From positions 1 to 37,725 of the forward strand of contig DHPR01000031.1 of the NCBI GenBank assembly GCA_002410925.1: a stretch of DNA of 37,725 bases. Direction: 5' to 3'. This DNA comes from UBA5359 sp002410925 [NCBI: bacterium UBP13_UBA5359]. GTDB lineage: Bacteria; UBP13; UBA5359. Below the pieces are notes generated by a model. The model did no database searches. It was not told the DNA's origin and saw only the letters and a list, made by a program, of their open reading frames with translations. Made by a program: the position numbers and the translations under genes. Of this stretch, positions 1 to 8,348 are shown one piece after another (position 1 is the stretch's first letter; every line of letters starts with the position of its first letter).

Positions 1-322
1 CGACCAGTTCTACGTGGAAGGCATAAATACCGGCGCTACCACCTTAGATCTCTATGTCCTCACTCCCAACGATGTGGAAGTATGTAGAGATAAGATAAAG
101 CTTACAACGGTAAAGCTGGAATTGAGTGCCACCCCGGATACTATTTGCGCTGGTGGTGATAACCTCGATATATGTAAATCTACTATTACAGCGGCCTTGA
201 CTCCGGCTATCAGCGGAAGAACCATAAACTTTGAAATAACCGGTAATAACCTTGGGAAATCAGTGGATAACGGCACATTGAATAATGCCAGTGCCGTCAC
301 TAATGATGAGGGAAAGGTATAG
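1..322 (+). pseudogene. 5' part of an interrupted Ig-like repeat surface/secreted protein gene
   Basis: An open frame enters from the left edge (codons from base 2) and ends at a TAG at 320-322, at the edge of the IS3 element. The translation contains CRDKIKLT, then LSATPDTICAGG and ISGRTINFEITGNNLG followed by NDEGKV. This resembles a bacterial Ig-like beta-sandwich repeat of large secreted proteins, in which the NDEGKV segment normally leads into a further beta strand. That continuation is missing, so the stop is supplied by the insertion junction. No signal peptide is visible because the start lies outside the window. The right-hand remnant at about 1756-2141 probably belonged to the same gene. 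A functional C-truncated product cannot be excluded. Confidence 0.6.
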
Positions 323-357
323 TGTACCCCAAAATTCGGACAGGTAGTTAAGGTGGT
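317..357 (+). repeat. Left inverted repeat of the IS3 element
   Basis: GTGTACCCC at 322-330 followed by AAAATTC, ACAGG and AAGGTGGT. It matches the reverse complement of 1706-1755 in the same order of blocks. Confidence 0.65.
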
Positions 358-394
358 ATAATGGCTGTGCCGAAGAAGAAAAACGGAGGAAAAG

Positions 395-685
395 ATGGGG
401 ACACAGCGGAAACGATACAGCACGGAATTAAAAGCCAGGGTGGCGCTGGAAGCAATCAAGGAGCAGAAGACGGTTAACGAGATAGCCGGCCAGTATGGAA
501 TGCATCCCAATCTGGTAGGGAAATGGAAGAAGCAACTGAAAGAGGAGTCGTCACGGATATTCGCAGAGCCGAGCCAGGACAGGGATGCTGAAGAAGAGAC
601 ATTGAAAGCCTCCTTGTATCAGCAAATCGGCCAGTTGAAAGTGGAATTGGACTGGCTCAAAAAAAAATCCGGCCTGGGGAAGTAA
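395..685 (+). CDS. IS3-family transposase OrfA (helix-turn-helix DNA-binding subunit)
   Basis: A 96-residue protein of the IS3 OrfA type. It has a basic N-terminal helix-turn-helix of the transposase_8 kind (residues about 8-55, including NEIAGQYGMHP and GKWKKQL) and a C-terminal coiled-coil/leucine-zipper segment (LYQQIGQLKVELDWLKKKSG, about 73-92). It recognises the element ends and normally forms the N-terminal part of the OrfAB transposase made by ribosomal frameshifting. A ribosome-binding site CGGAGG at 384-389 supports this start. The frame ends at TAA 683-685, just after an A9 run (659-667) and a G4 run (676-679). Confidence 0.9.
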   Translation: MGTQRKRYSTELKARVALEAIKEQKTVNEIAGQYGMHPNLVGKWKKQLKEESSRIFAEPSQDRDAEEETLKASLYQQIGQLKVELDWLKKKSGLGK

Positions 686-698
686 CGAGAAGCGTCTG

Positions 699-1505
699 TT
701 GGTAGAACCTGATAGCGAGGTACTCAGTATAGCCAGGCAATGTGAGCTAATCGGGCTATCGCGCTCAAGCTGGTATTACCAGCCGGCACAGGAAAGCGCC
801 CTCAATCTTGAGTTGATGAACCTTCTTGACGAGCAATATACCAGGACGCCGTATTACGGTATCAGGAAGATGACGGACTACCTGAAGAAGCTGGGGTATG
901 AGGTCAATCACAAGCGTGTAGGACGCCTGATGCGTAAGATGGGATTGGAGGCAATCTATCCCAAACCCAGACTCAGCCAGCCGGCAGAGGGAGCGCAGAT
1001 ATATCCATATCTGCTGAAGAGCATAGTGATAGAGCGGTCTGATCAGGTATGGAGTACGGATATAACGTATCTGCGGCTGCGGGGAGGATTTGCTTATCTG
1101 GTAGCGATAATAGACTGGTTCAGCCGCTATGTGTTGTCCTGGGCATTATCCAACACTCTGGAGGCAAGCTTCTGTCTGGAAGCGCTGGCAGATGCCTTGA
1201 GGATAAGTCGGCCGGAGATATTTAACAGCGATCAGGGTTCACAGTTCACCAGCTTGGACTACACCGGAAGATTGAAGGATGAAGGTATCAGGATCAGCAT
1301 GGGTAGGCGAGGACGGGCGCTGGATAATATCTTCGTAGAGAGGCTATGGCGCACGATCAAGTATGAGAACGCCTATCTGAATGATTATGGCAACATGAGA
1401 GAAGCCGCTCAGAGGCTGAAGGCATATCTCAGCTTCTATAACGAGGAGAGGCCGCATCAATCACTGGGTTACAGGACACCGGCGGCAGTGTACTTTGAGA
1501 AGTGA
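699..1505 (+). CDS. IS3-family transposase OrfB (DDE integrase catalytic subunit)
   Basis: This 268-residue protein carries an HTH_21 region (about residues 40-95, with YTRTPYYGIRKMT) and an integrase core. The catalytic triad looks intact: D121 (WSTDITYL), D178 (FNSDQGSQF) and E214 (FVERLWR), giving the DD(35)E spacing of the IS3 family. The C-terminus has the usual YNEERPHQSLGYRTPAA. The frame is open upstream through SNEKRLL, so it would normally be expressed as a fusion with OrfA. Relative to OrfA, however, it lies in the +1 (equivalently -2) frame, while the -1 frame closes at TAG 703-705. The listed TTG start is only the first available codon. Confidence 0.88.
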   Translation: MVEPDSEVLSIARQCELIGLSRSSWYYQPAQESALNLELMNLLDEQYTRTPYYGIRKMTDYLKKLGYEVNHKRVGRLMRKMGLEAIYPKPRLSQPAEGAQIYPYLLKSIVIERSDQVWSTDITYLRLRGGFAYLVAIIDWFSRYVLSWALSNTLEASFCLEALADALRISRPEIFNSDQGSQFTSLDYTGRLKDEGIRISMGRRGRALDNIFVERLWRTIKYENAYLNDYGNMREAAQRLKAYLSFYNEERPHQSLGYRTPAAVYFEK

Positions 1506-1527
1506 ATAAGGCAGGTTCAAGAGGTAT

Positions 1528-1654
1528 CCCGGCTCTATCCCGGAGAGGATAGCATAATATCCTTCACCGCTGTCAAGGCGGCAGGATACTTCAGCGCATC
1601 ATCTCAGCCTTGACAGCTCAGGATATGGTGCTAAAGTAGTGGTAGAGAGCCGGG
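1528..1654. repeat. Nested palindrome of about 127 nt in the IS tail
   Basis: Three perfect inverted repeat pairs are nested. CCCGGCTCT at 1528-1536 pairs with AGAGCCGGG at 1646-1654. ATATCCT at 1557-1563 pairs with AGGATAT at 1620-1626. GCTGTCAAGGC at 1569-1579 pairs with GCCTTGACAGC at 1607-1617. The flanking arms between the outer and middle pairs are 20 and 19 nt, so the sequence can fold into one long hairpin or cruciform. No coding potential is evident. It may be a MITE- or REP-like mini-element or a structural tail of the IS. Confidence 0.7.
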
Positions 1655-1705
1655 AGTAACAACTGGTAAGTAGCTCGTCGTAGGGCATCACCTCCGGCAC
1701 AAAAA

Positions 1706-1755
1706 ACCACCTTATTTTTACCCTTCTGTTGTACTGAATATGGGGTACACCATAG
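1706..1755 (-). repeat. Right inverted repeat of the IS3 element (degenerate)
   Basis: The reverse complement reads GTGTACCCCATATTC, ACAG, GGTA and AAGGTGGT, matching the left end with short insertions. The outermost bases (CTATGGTGTACCCC) match the left GTATAGTGTACCCC at 12 of 14 positions. Confidence 0.55.
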
Positions 1756-2141
1756 ATCATAAGCAGATTATGCCGGCTGCTGTAGATGAAAATAATCATA
1801 TCTGTAGTTGTATCAGAACGGACAAGATGACCATTTATGTGGCCGGGAGAGATGCAGATGCCGATTCCGACTACAATTAAGACATCGGCGGCGTCGAAGA
1901 GAGCATCGAAGAGAACGCTCTTAGAAAGTTCATCTGTTACAACAACGATGGCAACAAGAAAGAAGACCTGGAAGATGGCAGCATCGCTAATAAAAGCGAT
2001 CTCGCCCAGATAGACCTCGATCTGCTGCCCGCAAGCGGTCTCAGCGACCTTGATTGCCATTTTGCGTATCTTTGCGGAATTCCTGGCTGGTTGCTGTTGC
2101 GTTTGCAAAGATGGCGGACATACTATATTATTTGTATTTAA
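1756..2141 (+). pseudogene. Decayed 3' remnant of the Ig-like/Asp-rich surface protein
   Basis: In the frame starting at positions divisible by 3, the plus strand reads TDKMTIYVAGRDADADSDYN, then a TAA at 1878-1880, then DIGGVEESIEENALRKFICY, a short NDGNKKEDLED stretch and DLAQIDLDLLPASGLS. Alternating Asp residues followed by an EE motif, an ND/DLED stretch and an IDLDLLP strand is a pattern I associate with secreted multi-domain proteins that have calcium-binding-like loops. RTDKMT also echoes RDKIKLT in the fragment left of the IS. The in-frame stop, and the loss of recognisable sequence after about 2045, mark it as a pseudogene. An antisense open frame here has no recognisable features. 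Confidence 0.55.
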
Positions 2142-2248
2142 ACTACATCTTTAACGAGCTCTTGATGATATAAAGACCGCATATGGCTTACCGTCGGGAG
2201 ATGTAAGAAATTGTTTGCTTAAGAATTGCAGGCAGGAGTGTAAAGCTG

Positions 2249-3505
2249 ATGACCATCAGAAATGAAAGCGATCTTAGAACCGTGCTGGATAGAGCCGTAA
2301 GCCAGGTGCAGGTAACCGATATTCATACCCACACCTACCCCGCCGATTTCGGCAAGCTGCTGCTCTGGGGTATAGATGAATTACTGACCTACCATTACCT
2401 GGCGGCGGAAACGCTACGCTGGACGGATGTGCCGTACGATACCTACTGGTCCATGACCAAGCAACAGCAGGCCGATCTTATCTGGCAGGTGCTTTTTATC
2501 GACAACACTCCTTACAGCGAAGCCTGCCGGGGCGTGCTGACCGTGCTGGAGAAGCTGGGCTTGGATACCGGCAAGCGCGACCTGGAATCCTACCGGAGTT
2601 ACTTCGCTTCCATGAAGGTAGAGGATTATATCGATAAAGTCTTCGAAACAGCCGGCGTCAAAGAGATAGTCATGACCAACGATCCCTTCGATGATCTGGA
2701 GTTCCTCGTCTGGGAGAGGGGCGGCGGCAGGACGGATACTCGTTTCAAGGCCGCGCTGCGGGTGGACCCGCTGCTGAACAGCTGGAGCGCGGCCGGCCGG
2801 CGTCTCAGGGCGTGGGGTTATGAGGTAGAGGCCGATATCACCGGCAAGACCATAGAGGAGGTGCGCCGTTTTCTGCGGGATCAAATAGATCTCATGGGTG
2901 CGCTCTATCTGGCAGTTTCTCTGCCGCCCTCCTTCAGATACCCGGAGGATTCCGAGCGCGGCCGGCTGATAGAGAACTGCATTCTCCCGGTCTGCCTGGA
3001 GAAGGGCATTCCCTTTGTCATGATGATCGGGGTCAGGAAGCTGGTCAATCCCGATCTCAAGCTGGCCGGCGATGCCGTAGGCAAGAGTGATATAGATACG
3101 GTTCTCAATCTCTGTGCCGCATATCCCCGCAACAAGTTCATGGTCACCATGCTGGCGCGGGAGAATCAGCACGAGCTCTGCGTTGCCGCTCGTAAATTCC
3201 GCAACCTTATGGTTTTCGGCTGCTGGTGGTATCTTAACAACCCCAGTCTGATCGAAGAGATGACCCGGATGCGCCTGGAGCTGCTGGGCAGCAGCTTTAT
3301 CCCGCAGCACTCCGATGCCAGGGTGCTGGATCAGCTTATCTACAAGTGGACCCACTCCAGAAAGATCATCGGAGAGGTTCTCTTCAATAAATACAGCGAT
3401 CTTATGGCCACCGGCTGGCTTCCAGAAGCGAGTGAGATCGAGCGGGATGTAGATAAGCTCTTCTTTGGCAACTTCCAGACCTTTTTGCAGCGGGAATTGC
3501 CGTAG
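2249..3505 (+). CDS. Uronate (glucuronate/galacturonate) isomerase-like amidohydrolase
   Basis: A 418-residue protein of the amidohydrolase superfamily, most like uronate isomerase (UxaC family), which converts D-glucuronate to D-fructuronate or D-galacturonate to D-tagaturonate in the cytoplasm. The metal-binding HxH sits near the N-terminus (H26 and H28 in DIHTH). The family hallmark region appears as VMTNDPFDDLE, where classical enzymes have TDDP, followed by RFKAALRVDP, equivalent to the substrate-binding FRPD segment. It is shorter than classical UxaC (about 470). The start ATG is preceded by AGGAG about 10 bases upstream. The GH78 gene follows after 101 bp, which suggests uronic acid release from a rhamnose-containing polymer. 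Assignment to the superfamily is firm; exact substrate is not. Confidence 0.7.
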   Translation: MTIRNESDLRTVLDRAVSQVQVTDIHTHTYPADFGKLLLWGIDELLTYHYLAAETLRWTDVPYDTYWSMTKQQQADLIWQVLFIDNTPYSEACRGVLTVLEKLGLDTGKRDLESYRSYFASMKVEDYIDKVFETAGVKEIVMTNDPFDDLEFLVWERGGGRTDTRFKAALRVDPLLNSWSAAGRRLRAWGYEVEADITGKTIEEVRRFLRDQIDLMGALYLAVSLPPSFRYPEDSERGRLIENCILPVCLEKGIPFVMMIGVRKLVNPDLKLAGDAVGKSDIDTVLNLCAAYPRNKFMVTMLARENQHELCVAARKFRNLMVFGCWWYLNNPSLIEEMTRMRLELLGSSFIPQHSDARVLDQLIYKWTHSRKIIGEVLFNKYSDLMATGWLPEASEIERDVDKLFFGNFQTFLQRELP

Positions 3506-3606
3506 CCTTTAAGGCTGAAGCTGTAGATGTACAGCTGGCGGCTGTAGCCGGTGCTCGTCTCTTTTTCAGCTACATGTATAGTAAATCGCTGTGGGGAGGG
3601 TGAATT

Positions 3607-6024
3607 ATGCAGAAAGGTAATCCAACGACTGTAGAGAAAAATAGAAACGTTTTGTTAGATATGGTGCTGGAGAGAGCCTCCTGGATCTGGATGGAAGAGG
3701 ATCAGCCTTTGCCGCATCAGTATCTCTGTTTCAGAAAGACTTTTTCTCTGGAGAAAGTGCCTGATAAGGCGACTCTAGCTGTTGCAGCGGACTCCGATTT
3801 TCTCCTTTACATCAACGGTGTTGAAGCCGGCAGAGGGCAATTCAGTGATTACCCGGAGAGAAAGACCTATACTAAGTTGGAGGTATGTTCATTTCTTAAA
3901 AAGGGATCCAACCTGATAAGCGTTTTAGCTTATTATCGTGGTTCTGACTCTCATGAATATCGCTCCGGCCGTCCGGAGTTGCTGCTGGCTTTGGTAACCG
4001 GCGCAGACGAGGCTGTAGTCAGCGATGCCTCCTGGAAAGTCCTGCGGCATCCTGCTTTCAAATACGGGGATATGCCCAAAGTAACATCGCAGATGGGCTT
4101 TACCACCCTCTTTGATGCCCGGCTGGATATACCCTGGACAGAAGACGGTTTTGATGATAGGGAATGGCCGTATGCAGTAGTTACAGCCAAACCGGGACAA
4201 GGGCCGGATCTATCCCTTCGGCCGGTACCTCCGTTAAAGATAAAGGCATTACCAGCAACACGTATTATAGCCTATGGTAACATAAAGCGCAGGCCGAAAA
4301 AGGAGGGAACATTTGCTGAGATTATGGCACAGGATATTCTGAAACAACAGCCGCTTCCCGCTTTTGCAAATCAGGGGATAATCTTGGATATCCCTCCGGC
4401 CGGCGCTGACGGGCGCTATCTGATAATTGATCTGATGCGCGAGGAAGTGGGCTTGCTCAGCTTTTCTATAGAAGCCTCGGAGGGCACCATACTGGATATA
4501 GCTCATGGCGAGCATCTGGATAACGGCCGGGTCAGGGCCAGGATAGAGATGCGCAACTTTGCCGACAGGTATATCTGCCGGCAGGGCCTGAACGAATTCA
4601 TCCTGCCCTTCAGGCGATTGGGAGCACGGTATCTGGAGGTGCATATCACAGGCATGACGGCTCCATTGAAATTTCATACTATGGGATTGAAACCGGCAGA
4701 ATTAGAGCTTGATGTTAGAGGAAGCTTTCATACTCACGACGAAAGAGCGGTCAAGGCATATAACGTCGGCAGGCGGACGCTGCAGCTCTGTATGCACGAA
4801 CATTTTGAGGATTGCCCCTGGCGTGAACAGGCCCTTTATGCCTTTGATTCGCGCAATCAGGCGCTTTATGGTTATTATGCCTTCGGCAACTACGATTTTG
4901 CCGGAGTATCCTTTGATCTGCTGGGACGAGGCATACGCTCGGATGGGTTGCTGGAGCTGTGCGCGCCGGCCAGAGTGCCGGTGAATATACCCTCCTTCAG
5001 CCTGGTTTGGATCACCGCTTTGGCGGAGCATATGCTTTATAGCGGCCGGAAGGAGCTCTTTGCCCGTTATCAGGAGCAGATGGACTTTATGCTGGAGAAG
5101 CTCTTTGCCGGGCTGGATTGTGCTACTAAACTCTATCGACTTCCTACGGGTAATGGAATCTGGCACTTTTACGACTGGCAAAATGGGTTGGATGGTTATA
5201 GCGGTGATTTTCCCCGAGAGGATACCGATAGATTTGATGCACCTTATAACCTCTTTCTATATGAAGCTTTGAATGCCTATGTCTGGATGCTAGAACAGAG
5301 CGGTCAGGAGGAAAAAGCCGCCGGTATAGCTGTCCGTCGTGATGAGCTGGGGGAGACTATTAACCGGTCATTCTGGGATAATGATAGAGGCTTGCTGTCT
5401 ACATATCTTATCAGCGGCAGAAGGTACCATTTTTCGGAACTGGTTCAATGTCAGGCTGTACATGCAGATATATTATCTGTTGAACAGATACCTGGGATTC
5501 TTGATCATCTGCTCGAAGAGAGGGAGAAGAATCTCATCCCCGTTACCTTGAGCAGCATGCTATATAAGGTTCTCGCTTTTAATAGTTTGGGAGAGAAAGC
5601 ACGCTCAGCTATTGCTCGAGAGGTGTCCGAAATCTGGGGGCAGATGCTTGCCGCCGGAGCCACAACCTTCTGGGAAACATCCGACGGAGCCGAGGCTTTC
5701 GAAGGAGCCGGCAGCCTCTGTCACGGCTGGAGTGCTTTGCCTGTTTACTACTATCAATCCTGGGTGCTGGGTATACGCCCCTTACAGCCAGGCTATGGCA
5801 GCTTTGCCGTTTCTCCATTTCCGGGTGGAATGATGTCGGCCTCCGGAAGGATTCCTACGCCTGCCGGAGATATAAAGATCGAATGGCGGCAGAAAGAGGG
5901 AGGACTGGTGATTGAAGCTTTTGGTCCAACTGAGCTTCGGCCCCGGCTAATGTCTTTGCCGGAGGCTCCGGTTAAGGAAATGCGTTATAACGGGAAACCT
6001 TTGGGGCCAACTCTTTACACTTGA
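3607..6024 (+). CDS. Alpha-L-rhamnosidase, glycoside hydrolase family 78
   Basis: An 805-residue protein with GH78 architecture. An N-terminal beta-sandwich domain (about 25-150, starting RASWIWMEED and including FLLYINGVEAGRG) binds the substrate. A second beta domain lies at about 260-360. The (alpha/alpha)6 barrel follows (about 375-720), and a C-terminal beta domain has the usual YGSFAVSPFPGG. The acid region reads EDCPWREQALYAFD (401-414) instead of the common DCPQRDERLGW; E407 is the likely acid. ATTFWETSDG contains E690, the probable base. No signal peptide is visible, so it probably works in the cytoplasm on imported oligosaccharides. GGGGAGGG precedes the ATG. It lies 101 bp behind the uronate isomerase gene and is probably co-transcribed with it. 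Confidence 0.88.
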   Translation: MQKGNPTTVEKNRNVLLDMVLERASWIWMEEDQPLPHQYLCFRKTFSLEKVPDKATLAVAADSDFLLYINGVEAGRGQFSDYPERKTYTKLEVCSFLKKGSNLISVLAYYRGSDSHEYRSGRPELLLALVTGADEAVVSDASWKVLRHPAFKYGDMPKVTSQMGFTTLFDARLDIPWTEDGFDDREWPYAVVTAKPGQGPDLSLRPVPPLKIKALPATRIIAYGNIKRRPKKEGTFAEIMAQDILKQQPLPAFANQGIILDIPPAGADGRYLIIDLMREEVGLLSFSIEASEGTILDIAHGEHLDNGRVRARIEMRNFADRYICRQGLNEFILPFRRLGARYLEVHITGMTAPLKFHTMGLKPAELELDVRGSFHTHDERAVKAYNVGRRTLQLCMHEHFEDCPWREQALYAFDSRNQALYGYYAFGNYDFAGVSFDLLGRGIRSDGLLELCAPARVPVNIPSFSLVWITALAEHMLYSGRKELFARYQEQMDFMLEKLFAGLDCATKLYRLPTGNGIWHFYDWQNGLDGYSGDFPREDTDRFDAPYNLFLYEALNAYVWMLEQSGQEEKAAGIAVRRDELGETINRSFWDNDRGLLSTYLISGRRYHFSELVQCQAVHADILSVEQIPGILDHLLEEREKNLIPVTLSSMLYKVLAFNSLGEKARSAIAREVSEIWGQMLAAGATTFWETSDGAEAFEGAGSLCHGWSALPVYYYQSWVLGIRPLQPGYGSFAVSPFPGGMMSASGRIPTPAGDIKIEWRQKEGGLVIEAFGPTELRPRLMSLPEAPVKEMRYNGKPLGPTLYT

Positions 6025-6094
6025 TATCTACGTTTTTGATCAAGGCTTGAGCGGAACTTTAGCGGTCAGGAGTTTAGGTTTAGCTGTGATTTCC

Positions 6095-6123
6095 TTGACA
6101 GCCGGTCTTTCACCCATTAATAT
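6095..6123 (+). promoter_or_regulatory. Sigma-70-type promoter of the isocitrate dehydrogenase gene
   Basis: TTGACA at 6095-6100, a 17-nt spacer and TAATAT at 6118-6123. The start codon lies about 95 nt downstream. The -35 is consensus and the -10 matches 4 of 6. Confidence 0.55.
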
Positions 6124-6217
6124 TTGCATGGTATCGGGACAGCTTGTCGGAGAGAACTTTCTTTTCAGGCATCCGGCTATTCTTCCCGGCCATAGCAAAT
6201 ATTAGGGGGTAAGGATT

Positions 6218-7213
6218 ATGCATAAGATTACCTGGATACCCGGAGATGGGGTCGGTCCGGAGATAAGCGACGCTTCCAGGGCCATCATCGATGCTTCCGG
6301 GGTGGATATAGAGTGGGAGATAGTCGACGCCGGTGTCGATGTCATGGATGAATACGGCACGCCGTTGCCGGAGCATGTGCTGGAATCCATCCGGCGCAAC
6401 AAAATAGCCATCAAGGGACCTATTACCACACCTGTGGGCACCGGCTTCAGGAGCGTCAACGTGGCCCTGCGCAAGGCGCTGGACCTTTACGCCAACCTGC
6501 GCCCGGCCAAATCGCTGCCGGGAATCAAGACCCGCTTCGAAGAGATCGATCTGGTAGTAGTGCGCGAGAATACTGAGGACCTCTACGCCGGCATAGAGCA
6601 TATGGTTACCGATGATGCTGCAGAGAGCATCAAAATAATCACCAAAAAGGCCAGTCGCCGTATAGTTGAGTTTGCCTTCGAATATGCCTTAAAGGAAGGC
6701 CGCAAAAAGGTAACTGCTGTGCACAAGGCCAATATCATGAAGTGCACGGACGGTCTCTTCCTGGCCACCGCCCGGGAGGTAGCTAAGAAGTACCCGCAGG
6801 TCGAGTTTGAGGACCGTATCGTCGATAACATGTGCATGCAGCTGGTTATCAAACCGGAGCTTTACGATGTCCTGGTGCTGCCTAACCTTTACGGTGATAT
6901 CATCTCCGACCTCTGTGCCGGCATGGTGGGCGGCCTGGGCGTAGCTCCGGGAGCCAATATAGGTGATGGCATAGCCGTCTTTGAACCGGTACACGGCAGT
7001 GCTCCCAAGTATAAGGGGCAGAACAAGGTCAACCCGCTGGCTTTGCTGCAGTCCGGCATACTCATGCTGCGCTATATCAACGAGCGTGAGGCGGCGGATC
7101 GTATCTACAAGGCTATGATTGCTGTGCTGGAGGACGGATCGAAGGTAACTTACGATCTCGGCGGCTCGGCCGGCACATCCGAGATGGCCGAGGCTATAAT
7201 AGCCAGGATGTAG
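6218..7213 (+). CDS. Isocitrate dehydrogenase, NAD-type (isocitrate/isopropylmalate dehydrogenase family)
   Basis: This 331-residue protein oxidatively decarboxylates isocitrate to 2-oxoglutarate. Visible motifs are [10 protein letters not shown] (7-16, nucleotide loop), [20 protein letters not shown] (substrate-binding region), [15 protein letters not shown] (the isocitrate dehydrogenase version rather than the isopropylmalate RELTGG form), HKANIMK, and [19 protein letters not shown] with catalytic/metal Asp residues. The segment [19 protein letters not shown] forms the cofactor site and looks like the short monomer-length NAD-dependent or archaeal-type enzymes. The length fits the short homodimer-type family. 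A GGGGG-rich ribosome-binding site precedes the ATG. It converges with the next gene, leaving only 10 bp. NAD preference is inferred from similarity, not shown. Confidence 0.85.
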   Translation: MHKITWIPGDGVGPEISDASRAIIDASGVDIEWEIVDAGVDVMDEYGTPLPEHVLESIRRNKIAIKGPITTPVGTGFRSVNVALRKALDLYANLRPAKSLPGIKTRFEEIDLVVVRENTEDLYAGIEHMVTDDAAESIKIITKKASRRIVEFAFEYALKEGRKKVTAVHKANIMKCTDGLFLATAREVAKKYPQVEFEDRIVDNMCMQLVIKPELYDVLVLPNLYGDIISDLCAGMVGGLGVAPGANIGDGIAVFEPVHGSAPKYKGQNKVNPLALLQSGILMLRYINEREAADRIYKAMIAVLEDGSKVTYDLGGSAGTSEMAEAIIARM

Positions 7214-7223
7214 GAGATAAGAG

Positions 7224-8348
7224 CTAATGCATCCCGAACATCTCTTCCTTGAGGTCAAGATAGTATAGATAATCTTCGGGGGGTACATTCGGCGGGCAGC
7301 GATGATCGCAGAACGGGATGTACCCCCCTCGCTCTACAAGCGGCGTAAGGGTTTCAAGGTATGCCTTGATGGCCGCCTTGCCGCTTCCAAGCTGTATCTT
7401 GTTCACTCCTCCCATGATGCGCAGGTCCTTGCCGTACTCCGCCAGGAGTTCTGCAGGGTGAGCGCACCCGTTAACTTCAAAGGGAAAGAGAGTGTTTATG
7501 CCGCCTTCCATGAAGCCTTTCAATAGGGGCCTTACATCTCCGTCACAGTCCGTGTACCATATATCTATCCCGGCCGTCTTCAGCTTCTTATTGATCCGTT
7601 TGTACCGAGGTACTACTACATCGTTGAAAAAGTTTACGGAAACTATAGGGCCGTTTTTAAAGCAAATATCCTCCCAGCCGCTGGCATAGTCGAAGTCTAT
7701 GTGCGGGAGCACCTGGTCCAGGAAATCTTCTACCATGACGCAGGCGGTCTCCACCATATCCTCCACCATATTTGGATAGTCATAGCAGGCATACGCAAGT
7801 CCCTCAAAAGTAAGCATATTTCTGACCCTGCCTATCATGGAGCCGCAGTGCACCCCAAGAGGATAATCTCTGTCCGGCGGATGCTCCGCCTTCAGGGCCG
7901 CCGTATCCACTTTGCGCTCCGGGTCGTCTTTGCGAAAGCGTTCTTCTTTGCATCTCTTCCAGTCATCCGGGGTGACTATGCTTGCTTTTACATAGTGCGG
8001 TATGGTAGCGTGTCCGTCCTTGAGTACTTCGGCCAGAAGGCCGTCTCCGTTCATGAGGATCTTGGTGGTTGCTGTCTCTTCTATTACCGTTTCAGGGAAG
8101 GCGGGATTGAGCCATACGTTTCCTGCTACGCTTTCTATTCTGTCGAAGCTGAAGAAGGTATTGGCCTCCGCTTCGTTGGTGATACCGTTCTCCGTGAATA
8201 TGGACCACTTCGTGTAGTTTTCCAACCAATAGCCGAACTCCATGTTGAAGCATCGGTCTACCGGCTTGTAGTGCATCTGATTGTTGAATCTCTCACGATC
8301 CGTCATGGTGCTCTTCCACTTGGGCCTACAAGGCGTAATATTCTTCAT
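7224..8348 (-). CDS. Uroporphyrinogen decarboxylase-like (URO-D superfamily) protein, possible methyltransferase
   Basis: A 374-residue protein with the URO-D fold. The N-terminus has MTDRERFNNQMHYKPVDRCF, matching the family start pattern (T-x-R-E-R-x3-A-L-x-G-x-x-P-D-R). The C-terminus has GGYIPFCDHRCPPNVPPEDY, as in the non-heme members. True heme-pathway UROD has different active-site Arg/Asp signatures that I do not see. Members like this include cobamide- and thiol-dependent methyltransferases (MtaA, CmuA), but no corrinoid protein is nearby. The ATG at 8348 has AGGGAG upstream. An alternative start at 8306 fits the family pattern equally well. Many uncharacterised copies occur in saccharolytic bacteria, often near sugar genes. 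Substrate unknown. Confidence 0.75.
   Translation of the reverse strand: MKNITPCRPKWKSTMTDRERFNNQMHYKPVDRCFNMEFGYWLENYTKWSIFTENGITNEAEANTFFSFDRIESVAGNVWLNPAFPETVIEETATTKILMNGDGLLAEVLKDGHATIPHYVKASIVTPDDWKRCKEERFRKDDPERKVDTAALKAEHPPDRDYPLGVHCGSMIGRVRNMLTFEGLAYACYDYPNMVEDMVETACVMVEDFLDQVLPHIDFDYASGWEDICFKNGPIVSVNFFNDVVVPRYKRINKKLKTAGIDIWYTDCDGDVRPLLKGFMEGGINTLFPFEVNGCAHPAELLAEYGKDLRIMGGVNKIQLGSGKAAIKAYLETLTPLVERGGYIPFCDHRCPPNVPPEDYLYYLDLKEEMFGMH

Larger units (their letters stand above)
323..1751 (+). mobile_element. IS3-family insertion sequence, about 1.43 kb, with degenerate terminal inverted repeats
   Basis: Two transposase genes (395-685 and 699-1505) lie between imperfect inverted ends. 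The left end (317-357) reads GTGTACCCCAAAATTC, then ACAGG, then AAGGTGGT. The reverse complement of 1706-1755 reads GTGTACCCCATATTC, then ACAG, then AAGGTGGT, so the order of matching blocks is the same with small gaps. ATAG occurs at 319-322 and again at 1752-1755 and could be a 4-bp target duplication, but the exact ends are uncertain by a few bases. About 200 bp of non-coding sequence between the transposase stop and the right repeat is unusually long and holds a nested palindrome. The element interrupts an Ig-like protein gene. Confidence 0.75.

Noticed and set aside
1599-2108. Antisense 169-residue open frame over the IS tail and Ig-like remnant
   Set aside because: It runs through the palindrome and the right terminal repeat and has no recognisable motif. 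The plus-strand reading explains the sequence better.
2414-3355. 313-residue minus-strand open frame
   Set aside because: It lies inside the uronate isomerase-like gene; composition is that of an antisense frame.
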